Positions 5,267 to 11,542 are shown, numbered from the stretch's first letter. The stretch: 12,393 nucleotides of DNA from an uncultured Faecalibacterium sp. (GCA_900765105.1 CAAFQM010000152.1:1-12393), one strand, 5' to 3'. Notes: generated from the sequence alone by a model not told the origin. Program-made: numbers and translations.

Positions 5267-7231
5267 ATGGCAGTACGAAAAGTGTTTCTCTCGCTGACAG
5301 AGTATCCTTATGTGAAGGAGATCTCTGTCACCTTCCCGTGGCTGAACGGGGCAAAGCAGCAGAACGTGCAGGCGGTTCTGGATGCCTTTCATGATGTGTA
5401 CCCGGACGTCCCGGCGCTGGAAGTCAGTCTGGCATCCTCGCAGCCGGAGGGCGTCGGCGCGGCGGCAATGAAACTGCTCTTCTGCCTGAAAACGCAGCAG
5501 GATGTGCCGGTGGGCATGGTCTACGAAGCGTCCAAGGTATTCGCGGACGGCGGCCCCTACCCGGAACTGCTGCAGCTGCCCAGCCAGAAGCGGGGCAAAA
5601 ACCGCCCGCAGCCCAAAGACGGCAAATGCATCGGCTACAGGCTGGAAGAGACCGATTACCCGGTCCAGCCGTACCCGTATGCATTTTTTAACTGGCTCTA
5701 CGGCTGCACTCTGCGCCGGAATCCGGAGCAGGCGGGTGGGGTGCTGAAGTTTGGCGCATTTTCGGATCTGGACCTTGGCAGTTCCAAAAAGGACCGCAAC
5801 AGTCCGGCCCGGGCGGCGGCGGTGTATGCCGGTCTGGCGGCAGCCGGAAAGCTGGACTGCTACGAAAGTTTCGAGGCCTTTGTGCGTCAGACCTGCGTGG
5901 AGCCGCTGCCGGAACCGCAGGAGACCCCGGAACCTGCAGAGCCGGTAAGCGTACCGGAACCGGAAGCTGAAACGCCGCAGGCAGCGGAGAAAGTGCCTGA
6001 AAAAACGCCGGAAAACAACACTGCCGAATCTGCCCCGCAGGAAGTACAGACGGTTCTTCAGGAGCCGCAACAGGAGCCGGAGGGCGCACCGGAACCGGCA
6101 GAAAGCCAGCCGGAGGCAGAGCCGGAACCGCAGCCCGTGGTGGACGGCGTGGAGCTCCCGACCGTCGGGCAGATGCAGGAGATCAGCTATGCACCCAAGG
6201 TGAAAAACCTGCTCATCTCGCTGGCGAAAAACGCAGGCTGCTCGGCAAAAACGGCGGCAGGCGTTGCCCAGATCGGCAGGGAACTGCTGCTGGAAAGCTA
6301 CCGCAAAGCACTGGAAGAAGGGACTATCACAGTCAACCCGGAAAAGAACAAGGTGACTTTCCCGCTGGAAAACCCGGAAACGGATTTCCATACCGTGGGT
6401 CAGCTGACCCGCTGCCCGGTGTTCGTGCACGGATGGAAGCTCAACTACCAGTCACTGGAACCTGCAGCGGAAAAAGAACCGCCCAAGCCCCCGACGGCCG
6501 AGGAATATCTGCTCAGCCATGGCTACACCATCACGCAGCAGGTGCGGGAAAACGAACTGCCCCCGGCAGCGGTGCAGAAGCTGGCATGGGAAACCGGCGA
6601 AGCCATGCGGGATACCACGGCTGCGGCGTTCCTGCAGTTCATCCGGACCCATCTGCAGTTCTACGATTCCTTTACCTTCCGGATGCCGAAGGATGCCCCG
6701 GCGGAGTCCCGGGAGCTGACCGTGGCCCTTGCACAAAGCTGGGACCACCTGGGGCTGTTCTCGGAACTCAGTGCCAACCCCTCCCGCATCGTCTGCACCC
6801 TTGCATCCGAAAACGATGTGGTGCGCAACTTTGTCAGTGGGCACTGGCTGGAACTGTATGTCGTGCACTGCGTGCAGAGGGTGCTGAACCGCTGGCAGGA
6901 GCAGGGCGCGGAAGTGTCGCTGTGCTCCAACGTCATCCTTTCGGATTCGCCGGAAAATGCCTTTGCCCATGAGCTGGACGTGGCCTTCTCGGTGAACGGG
7001 CGGTTCTTCTGGGTGGAAGCCAAATCTTCCAGCCGGAACATCAACTACGGCAAGTATGCAGACCTGTGCACAAAACTGCAGGTGACGCCGGATCAGCTGC
7101 TGTTGGTCAACAGCGACCTTTCCGAAGAGGACTGCCGGGGCGTGGCCTACTTCTGGCCCTACCGCGTGGCCAACTGCGCCACGATGGAACAGAAGCTGGA
7201 AGAGATGATCGCCGCCGGGCAGGACGCCTGA
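5267..7231 (+). CDS. Multidomain protein: NADAR-like (DarT1-associated/DUF6977-like) domain fused to a PD-(D/E)XK nuclease-like domain
   Basis: 654 residues, apparently cytosolic (no signal peptide or membrane helix). Domain 1 (about 1-210) resembles, from memory, the DarT1-associated NADAR antitoxin/DUF6977 family: VYEASKVFADGGPYPELL (85-102), AFFNWLYG (139-146), KFGAFSDLDL (161-170) and SPARAAAVYAGL (179-190). NADAR enzymes remove ADP-ribose from guanine bases or process ADP-ribose-like compounds. A Pro/Glu-rich linker follows (about 212-295), then a helical segment (300-370) and a second module (405-515). The C-terminal domain (about 520-650) has the pattern of Card1/DUF1887-type restriction-fold nucleases: GHWLELYV (Glu529), HELDVAF (Glu569, Asp571) and WVEAKSSS (Glu584, Lys586). 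Spacing Asp571-x12-Glu584-x-Lys586 fits PD-(D/E)XK catalysis. GGAG precedes ATG 5267. First gene of a likely operon. No CARF domain or CRISPR array is seen. Function is inferred only. Confidence 0.72.
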   Translation: MAVRKVFLSLTEYPYVKEISVTFPWLNGAKQQNVQAVLDAFHDVYPDVPALEVSLASSQPEGVGAAAMKLLFCLKTQQDVPVGMVYEASKVFADGGPYPELLQLPSQKRGKNRPQPKDGKCIGYRLEETDYPVQPYPYAFFNWLYGCTLRRNPEQAGGVLKFGAFSDLDLGSSKKDRNSPARAAAVYAGLAAAGKLDCYESFEAFVRQTCVEPLPEPQETPEPAEPVSVPEPEAETPQAAEKVPEKTPENNTAESAPQEVQTVLQEPQQEPEGAPEPAESQPEAEPEPQPVVDGVELPTVGQMQEISYAPKVKNLLISLAKNAGCSAKTAAGVAQIGRELLLESYRKALEEGTITVNPEKNKVTFPLENPETDFHTVGQLTRCPVFVHGWKLNYQSLEPAAEKEPPKPPTAEEYLLSHGYTITQQVRENELPPAAVQKLAWETGEAMRDTTAAAFLQFIRTHLQFYDSFTFRMPKDAPAESRELTVALAQSWDHLGLFSELSANPSRIVCTLASENDVVRNFVSGHWLELYVVHCVQRVLNRWQEQGAEVSLCSNVILSDSPENAFAHELDVAFSVNGRFFWVEAKSSSRNINYGKYADLCTKLQVTPDQLLLVNSDLSEEDCRGVAYFWPYRVANCATMEQKLEEMIAAGQDA

Positions 7232-7253
7232 CCGCGGGAACAGGAGCAAGACC

Positions 7254-8150
7254 GTGAAAACAGCAGTCTACCATCTCCCCGGCCTGTTCGAGTTCTACGA
7301 GTTTTACCGGGTGTTCCTGCCGCTGTACCGGCAGCACCGGGAGTATTTTTACGACTGGTGCACCATTGGTTCCCTCTACGGTGCACCGGACGGCTGCCTG
7401 TGGGGCGGGGGACGCACGGGCTGCGGGGAGGCCGCTCCGGGAGAAGTGCTGGCGTTGATGCGGGAATACGGCATCTCGGCCCGGCTGACCTTCAGCAATT
7501 CACTGCTCCGGCCGGAGCACCTTGCCGACCGGAAGTGCAACGCCCTCTGCGCACAGTTCGAAGCGGCGGGCGTCCCGCAGAACGGGGTCATCGTCGGCTC
7601 CGACCTGCTGACCGAATACCTGCAGGCAAACTATCCGGGACTGTATCTGGTCTCGTCCACCACAAAAGTCCTGACCGGATTCGAGCAGCTTACACAGGAG
7701 CTGCGCCGGACAGAGTTCCGCTATGTGGTGCCGGATTTCCGCCTGAACAAAGCCTTTGCCCGGCTGGCACAGCTGCCCAAAGCGCAGAAAGATAAGGCAG
7801 AGTTTCTCTGCAACGAGTGCTGCTGGCCCGGCTGCAAAGAGCGGAAACACTGCTACGAAAATGTAAGCCGGAAAAACCTCGGCGAGACCTGCCCCGACCA
7901 CATCTGCACCGCCCCGGGCGCACAGGAGGGCTACCGCTTTTCCAAAGCCATGCAGAACCCGGAGTTCATCGGCATCCATGACATTCAGGAGACCTATCTG
8001 CCCATGGGCTTTTCCAATTTTAAAATCGAAGGCCGCGGGCTTGGCAGCGCCCTGCTGCTGGAATTTCTGCTTTACTACATGACGAAGCCGGAATATCAGC
8101 TGCAGGTGCGGGAAGAAATTTATCTCGACAATATGCTGGACTTGTTCTGA
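7254..8150 (+). CDS. U32-peptidase-like protein with a cysteine cluster, function unknown
   Basis: 298 residues, soluble. Near the C-terminus GFSNFKIEGRGLGSALLLEF (252-271) matches the FKIEGR hallmark of the peptidase U32 family, and the segments ISARLTFSNSLL, GVIVGSDLL and YVVPDFRLNKAF look like successive strands of its TIM barrel. A dense cysteine group, C186, C189, C190, C194, C200, C213 and C218, could bind an iron-sulfur cluster or zinc, as in UbiU/UbiV-type U32 proteins. The start is GTG 7254 with AGGAG 7 bases upstream; only 22 bases separate it from the preceding nuclease-fusion gene, so the two are probably cotranscribed. Family assignment is moderate; substrate unknown. Confidence 0.6.
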   Translation: MKTAVYHLPGLFEFYEFYRVFLPLYRQHREYFYDWCTIGSLYGAPDGCLWGGGRTGCGEAAPGEVLALMREYGISARLTFSNSLLRPEHLADRKCNALCAQFEAAGVPQNGVIVGSDLLTEYLQANYPGLYLVSSTTKVLTGFEQLTQELRRTEFRYVVPDFRLNKAFARLAQLPKAQKDKAEFLCNECCWPGCKERKHCYENVSRKNLGETCPDHICTAPGAQEGYRFSKAMQNPEFIGIHDIQETYLPMGFSNFKIEGRGLGSALLLEFLLYYMTKPEYQLQVREEIYLDNMLDLF

Positions 8151-8184
8151 GATCCGGCAGAAAAAATGAGGGAGGAAAGATACC

Positions 8185-8661
8185 ATGTTCAGACCCATGC
8201 GCAGAACGAACCGCGCGATCTCCGAGGAAGCCGCCAAACAGCTGCTGGAGCAGTCCCGGCGGGGCGTGCTGGCTGTCAACGGCGACGACGGCTATCCCTT
8301 TGCCTTCCCGGTGAACTACTTCTACGACCGCGAAAACGCAAAGATCTATTTTCACGGTGCAAAGACCGGCCAGAAGGTGGACGCCCTGAAGAAGAGTGAC
8401 AAAGTCTGCTTTACTGTCTATGGCAACGAGCACTTTGAACCGGGTGACTGGGCACCGTATATGCAGAGCACCGTAGTCTTTGGCCGCTGCCGTCTCATCG
8501 AGGATGCCGCCGTTACCGAAGCAAAGGTGCGGGAGCTGGCGGCGAAGTATTACCCCAGTGCGGAAGAAATCGACGTGGAAGTGAAAAAATACATCCGGGC
8601 GGTGCAGCTGTATGAGATCACCATCGAACACCTGACCGGAAAACAGGTGCAGGAAAAGTAA
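8185..8661 (+). CDS. Pyridoxamine 5'-phosphate oxidase-like FMN split-barrel protein (NimA-like)
   Basis: 158 residues, full length for the NimA/PNPOx-like group of flavin-binding split-barrel proteins, which bind FMN or a related cofactor; some members reduce nitroimidazoles. Seen: GDDGYPFAFPVNYFYD (33-48), IYFHGAKTGQKVDALKKS (54-71) and KVCFTVYG (73-80), the strands and phosphate-contact loop of the family. The start MFRPMRRTNRAI is typical, with GGGAGG upstream of ATG 8185. It follows the U32-like gene by 34 bases and is likely the third gene of that operon, though the physiological link is unclear. No terminator is visible after the stop; a MerR-type promoter begins 8 bases later. Confidence 0.85.
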   Translation: MFRPMRRTNRAISEEAAKQLLEQSRRGVLAVNGDDGYPFAFPVNYFYDRENAKIYFHGAKTGQKVDALKKSDKVCFTVYGNEHFEPGDWAPYMQSTVVFGRCRLIEDAAVTEAKVRELAAKYYPSAEEIDVEVKKYIRAVQLYEITIEHLTGKQVQEK

Positions 8662-8668
8662 AAAGGGT

Positions 8669-8700
8669 CTTGACTTGAAGTTTGGTTTAAGCTGTAGAAT
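8669..8700 (+). promoter_or_regulatory. MerR-type promoter 1 (19-base spacer)
   Basis: TTGACT (8670-8675) and TAGAAT (8695-8700) are 19 bases apart, the over-long spacing that MerR-family activators correct by twisting DNA. The spacer holds a near-palindrome (ACTTGAA...TTTAAGCT). The sequence matches 28 of 32 bases of a second promoter in reverse orientation at 9040-9071. Confidence 0.85.
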
Positions 8701-8733
8701 AAGAGAGTAAATCAGACGGGAGGGTATATCCTT

Positions 8734-8889
8734 ATGGAAAAGATCGTACAGACTGCCGGACGGAATGCTCTGGGCACCTTTGCCCCTGCTTTCGCCCATT
8801 ATAACGACGATGTTCTCTTTGGTGAGAACTGGAACGATGACGCCATCGACGTCAAGACCCGCAGCATCATCACGGTGGTGGCGCTGATA
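8734..8889 (+). pseudogene. N-terminal remnant of a carboxymuconolactone decarboxylase family gene
   Basis: About 52 codons of CMD-family sequence: MEKIVQTAGRNALGTFAPAF, FAHYNDDVLFGENW and VKTRSIITVVALIA, the opening helices of AhpD/CMD-like proteins (about 110-250 residues when complete). The catalytic Cys-x-x-Cys helix region is absent. At about 8881-8893 the sequence switches to the antisense of an aldo/keto reductase remnant; the frame stays open to 9183 but that part is not CMD-like. ATG 8734 has GGGAGG about 10 bases upstream and sits under the MerR-type promoter 1. Confidence 0.8.
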
Positions 8890-9008
8890 GCAAACTCCAC
8901 CTGTGCGTTGGTCTCCATGTGGGAGGGGTTGGCCGTCTTGGGCAGCGAGATAGCACCCAGCTGCGGGATGCGGACACCATTGTTTAAGGTCAGAGTATTG
9001 GGATACAT
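8883..9008 (-). pseudogene. Aldo/keto reductase remnant: start and end joined, middle lost
   Basis: From ATG 9008 (GGGAGG upstream) the minus strand reads MYPNTLTLNNGVRIPQLG, the N-terminal first strand of an aldo/keto reductase, then directly SLPKTANPSHMETNAQVEFA, which belongs near the C-terminus (cofactor-binding region). Around 200 residues are missing at about 8950-8960. The tail then runs into the CMD remnant, and the frame closes at 8799. The catalytic Asp-Tyr-Lys-His residues are absent, so it cannot be an active reductase. It lies under MerR-type promoter 2. Confidence 0.8.
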
Positions 9009-9039
9009 TTGCAAAACCTCCCGGATTTTTTCTGGCACC

Positions 9040-9071
9040 ATTCTACAACTTAAACTGAACTTTAAGTCAAG
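9040..9071 (-). promoter_or_regulatory. MerR-type promoter 2 (19-base spacer)
   Basis: On the minus strand TTGACT (9065-9070) and TAGAAT (9040-9045) are separated by 19 bases. The spacer region contains the perfect inverted repeat ACTTAAA-N6-TTTAAGT, a MerR-family operator. No merR gene lies in the window. It points toward promoter 1 at 8669-8700. Confidence 0.88.
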
Positions 9072-9082
9072 AGCTTTCTTCC

Positions 9083-9113
9083 AAAAAACTTTCCGGGCGG
9101 CTGCATCCGGGAA
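9083..9113 (-). terminator. Probable terminator of the PfkB-family gene
   Basis: Just after the minus-strand stop at 9116, TTTCC and GGAAA arms (9109-9113 with 9090-9094) plus an inner GG/CC pair beyond one mismatch form a modest hairpin, followed by a run of six T (9083-9088). The T-run is good, the stem weak. Confidence 0.55.
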
Positions 9114-9115
9114 AA

Positions 9116-10048
9116 TCAGTCCACCACAGGGACATTCAGACCGAATTCCAGCGGGCGGAAGCGGGGGCAGACGTTCTCGGTGATGCAGATGACCGATGCG
9201 GCCAGACGGCTGCCGATCTCGCAGGAGTCGGCCAGCCCCTTGCCGTAGGTCAGACCGATGACCGTGCCGGCAAAGAAAGCGTCGCCCGCGCCGGTGGTAT
9301 CGATGACGTCCACCTTCTTGGCAGGCACTACGCCGCATTCGCCCCCGGCGCAGGCGTAGACAGCACCCTGCCCGCCCATGGTGACCACCATGCTGGGGAT
9401 GTTGGCGCTGTGGACGTTGGCGGACAAGACTTTGCACATCTCCTCCGGGCTGAGGTGGTCGTAGTCATCCGAGAAGAGCAGACCGGCCTCCTGCTGGTTG
9501 CACACAAAACAATCGATCTGCTGCAGGAAATCGCGGCGCTCCATGGCAATGCTCATATTGGAAACGGCGGCAAAGACCTTTTTGTTGTATTTCTTTGCGT
9601 AGGCCAGAACCTGCTTGACGGTGTTTTTTTCCAGATCCAGTTCCAGTGCGATGGCGTCGCAGTCGGCAAAGATCTCGTCGCCCTGTTCCTTCAACAGGGC
9701 GGTAAGGGGGCTGGTGTCCGGCCGTTTGGAGATGGCAGCGTGCACATCGCCGTCGTTGTCAAAGATGGCCAGCCAGGTGCCCATGCCGTCCGGGACGCGC
9801 CGGATGTACTTAGTGTTCACCTTGTGGTTTTCCAGCTTGTCGATGACGTCCTGCCCCATGCCGGTGTCATCCACCAGACTGACAAAGGTGGGGCGCAGCT
9901 CCACATTGGCGATGTCCTCGGCCACATTGCGGCTCACGCCGCCGTGCACCTGCTCGATGCGCCCGGCGTTGCGGCCGCCCGGGATATAAGTAGAAAGGGG
10001 GTAGCCCTTGATATCCACAAAAACAGCTCCGAGTACGACGATTCCCAT
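9116..10048 (-). CDS. PfkB-family carbohydrate or nucleoside kinase
   Basis: ATP-dependent kinase of the ribokinase/PfkB fold, 310 residues, full length. The N-terminal substrate region has GGRNAGRIEQVHGGVSRNVA (24-43), the ribokinase glycine motif; CNQQEAGLL (183-191) carries the N-x-x-E motif that helps bind magnesium and phosphate; DTTGAGDAFFAG (250-261) is the C-terminal PfkB signature with catalytic Asp256. The N-terminal layout (GYP...GGVSRNVAEDI) recalls pseudouridine-kinase-like members, but no psuG is nearby, so the substrate is left open. ATG 10048 with GAGG about 10 bases upstream. Transcribed alone, with a TATAAT at 10086-10091 upstream. Confidence 0.9.
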   Translation of the reverse strand: MGIVVLGAVFVDIKGYPLSTYIPGGRNAGRIEQVHGGVSRNVAEDIANVELRPTFVSLVDDTGMGQDVIDKLENHKVNTKYIRRVPDGMGTWLAIFDNDGDVHAAISKRPDTSPLTALLKEQGDEIFADCDAIALELDLEKNTVKQVLAYAKKYNKKVFAAVSNMSIAMERRDFLQQIDCFVCNQQEAGLLFSDDYDHLSPEEMCKVLSANVHSANIPSMVVTMGGQGAVYACAGGECGVVPAKKVDVIDTTGAGDAFFAGTVIGLTYGKGLADSCEIGSRLAASVICITENVCPRFRPLEFGLNVPVVD

Positions 10049-10085
10049 AAACCAAAAACCTCTTTCAAAAGTAATATTTACCTGT

Positions 10086-10091
10086 ATTATA
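10086..10091 (-). promoter_or_regulatory. -10 element upstream of the PfkB-family gene
   Basis: A consensus TATAAT on the minus strand, about 37 bases before the start codon. No convincing -35 hexamer stands 17 bases upstream (TGGATT at best), so an activator or a weak promoter is likely. Confidence 0.5.
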
Positions 10092-10136
10092 CTTTATTAT
10101 GACAGGAGAATCCATCTCTTTTTACAGGAAGCAGAC

Positions 10137-10168
10137 AAAAAACGCACCGGAAAGCGGTTTCCGGTGCG
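10137..10168 (-). terminator. Intrinsic terminator of the pyruvate kinase-like gene
   Basis: On the minus strand an 11-base-pair perfect stem (10158-10168 with 10143-10153) closes a 4-base loop and is followed by six T. It lies about 25 bases after the stop of the gene at 10193. Confidence 0.92.
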
Positions 10169-10192
10169 CGGTGTGCGTTGCGGAGAGAAAAC

Positions 10193-11146
10193 TTACAGGG
10201 CGTTGCGGGCGGTCCGCACAAGATATTCCATGGCCTGCACCGGATACTGCCCGGCGGCGGTCTCGCCGGTGAGCATCACGCTGGAAGCGCCGTCCAGCAC
10301 GGCGTTGTAGATGTCGCTCACCTCGGCACGGGTCGGAACAGCGCGGGTGCACATGCTGTCCAACATCTGAGTCACCACCATAAAGGGCACGCCGGCCGGC
10401 CGGCAGGCAGCCGAAAGCTGTTTCTGGCAGCGGGGAAGCTCCCACAGCGGCATTGCATTGCCAAGGTCTCCCCGGGCGATGACGATCTCGTCTGCAAGGG
10501 GCAAAAGCTCCGGAAGAGCGTGGACACCGGCCATGTTTTCGATCTTGGCAAAGATGCGGATGCTGCCCGCCCCGGCCTGCTCCAGCGCACGGCGCAGGGC
10601 GAGCAGGTCGGCGGCACCCCGTACAAAGGGCAGCATCACGCCGGTGACGCCGCACTGCTTTGCAACGTTCAGGTTCTGCAGATCTTCTTCGGTCAGGGTC
10701 GGCGAAGGCACTTCCAGCCCCGGAGCGGCGATGCTTTTGCGGCTGAGCAGCACCCCGCCCCGCACCACGGTGCACTGCAGGGCATCGGCCGCAGCAGATG
10801 CTACCCGTACCAGAAGTTTGCCGTCGTCCAGCAAAAGCTCCTGCCCCGGCTTTGCCGCCTGCACCAGAGCCTCCGGGCAGGGAATGCCGCCCTGTCCCAG
10901 CCGCACGGTCTTGCCGGCAGCCAGAGCCACGGGCTGCGGCAGGGTGCCGATGCGCAGTTCCGGCCCCTGCAGGTCGATGAGCAGATCCCGGATGCCTGCT
11001 TCACGGATCAGCGTGAGCCAGTCGGCGTGGGCCGAAAGCGGCCCGTGAGAAAGATTCATGCGGATGCCGGTCATACCGGCGTCCACCATCCGCCGCAGGA
11101 TGTCCGGCTGCGCGCAGGCCGGGCCGATGGTACCATAAAAATCCAA
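10193..11146 (-). CDS. Short pyruvate kinase-like protein lacking the C-terminal domain
   Basis: Pyruvate kinase transfers phosphate from phosphoenolpyruvate to ADP; usual length is 470-590 residues. This one has 317 and covers the A-domain barrel and a reduced B domain. Seen in order: YGTIGPA (4-10), RMNLSHG (29-35), IDLQGPELRIG (57-67), IFAKIENMAGV (198-208) with catalytic Lys201 and Glu203, IARGDLGNAMP (223-233) with Asp227, VTQMLDSM (258-265), PTRAEVSDIYNAVLDGASSV (271-290) and MLTGETAAGQYPVQA (291-305). The usual D-x-K-G-P-E motif has Gln60 instead of Lys. It stops after the barrel's last helix, before the allosteric C domain; a clean terminator follows, so the shortness is probably genuine. 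Start is TTG 11146 with GGGGGA upstream. May be active without allosteric control or have a specialised role. Confidence 0.85.
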   Translation of the reverse strand: MDFYGTIGPACAQPDILRRMVDAGMTGIRMNLSHGPLSAHADWLTLIREAGIRDLLIDLQGPELRIGTLPQPVALAAGKTVRLGQGGIPCPEALVQAAKPGQELLLDDGKLLVRVASAAADALQCTVVRGGVLLSRKSIAAPGLEVPSPTLTEEDLQNLNVAKQCGVTGVMLPFVRGAADLLALRRALEQAGAGSIRIFAKIENMAGVHALPELLPLADEIVIARGDLGNAMPLWELPRCQKQLSAACRPAGVPFMVVTQMLDSMCTRAVPTRAEVSDIYNAVLDGASSVMLTGETAAGQYPVQAMEYLVRTARNAL

Positions 11147-11175
11147 AACGGTTCCCCCGATTCTGTTTTTTACCT

Positions 11176-11204
11176 ATTGTAGCACGAACTGCCCGGTTTG
11201 AAAA
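11176..11204 (-). promoter_or_regulatory. Promoter of the pyruvate kinase-like gene
   Basis: Minus strand TACAAT (11176-11181) preceded by CGTGC (extended -10), with TTTTCA (11199-11204) at 17 bases as a fair -35. It lies about 30 bases before the TTG start. Confidence 0.65.
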
Positions 11205-11213
11205 GAAGCGGCA

Positions 11214-11260
11214 CAAAATAAGACGGCGCTGCCGCACAAAACCATGTGCCGCAGCGCCGT
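11214..11260 (-). terminator. Intrinsic terminator after the exporter remnant
   Basis: A long stem (10 pairs, one G-G mismatch, 5 more pairs; 11223-11260) with a short loop, followed on the minus strand by CTTATTTTG. It begins only a few bases after the stop at 11264. Confidence 0.82.
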
Positions 11261-11263
11261 AGG

Positions 11264-11491
11264 TTACTTTGCGATGCCGATGCGCTTTTTGAAGCCCGCC
11301 CACAGGGCGACCACACGCTCCCGCGGCAGGAAATAGTTGACCAGCAGCGCCACGATGACGCCGATGCAGGCAAAGGCCGGGTTGCGGCCGATGAGACAAT
11401 AAATCATGGCCGCCAGCATGGCTGTGACCGAGGTCTTGATGTTGCGCCAGCCTACATGCAGCCGGAAGTCAGAGCGCGGAAATTCAGGCAT
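11264..11491 (-). pseudogene. Short membrane ORF, probable internally deleted aromatic-acid-exporter-like gene
   Basis: 75 residues with a Shine-Dalgarno GGGGGGAGG 9 bases before ATG 11491 and a terminator after the stop, so it is still an expressed-looking unit. The first half (GWRNIKTSVTAMLAAMIYCL, then IGRNPAFACIG) resembles the opening of ArAE/FUSC-type proteins; the second half (VIVALLVNYFLPRERVVALW) resembles the end of their membrane region. The family normally has six helices and 150-340 residues, so the middle appears deleted in frame near 11350-11370 (ACIGVIVAL). Alternatively a genuine small two-helix membrane protein. Confidence 0.55.
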
Positions 11492-11542
11492 TTGTCGATT
11501 CCTCCCCCCAAATGCTGAAATGTGTCGGAAACTTTCTTGTAT

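Noticed and set aside
5144..6430. Minus-strand ORF of 428 codons
   Set aside because: Opposite the nuclease-fusion gene; Arg/Phe/Leu/Cys-rich shadow without family motifs or ribosome site.
5267..7231. CRISPR ancillary (CARF) interpretation of the nuclease fusion
   Set aside because: The C-terminal domain is Card1-like, but no CARF Rossmann motifs are seen at the N-terminus and there is no CRISPR array or cas gene in the window.
8734..9183. Full 149-codon reading of the CMD frame
   Set aside because: Only the first about 52 codons are CMD-like; the rest runs antisense through an aldo/keto reductase remnant and a promoter.
9116..9437. Minus-strand ORF 8799..9437 as a gene over the PfkB 3' end
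   Set aside because: Wrong frame of the PfkB gene joined to the reductase remnant; no homology in its first half.
10178..11182. Plus-strand ORF of 334 codons
   Set aside because: Exactly covers the pyruvate kinase-like gene on the other strand; His/Gln/Gly-rich shadow.
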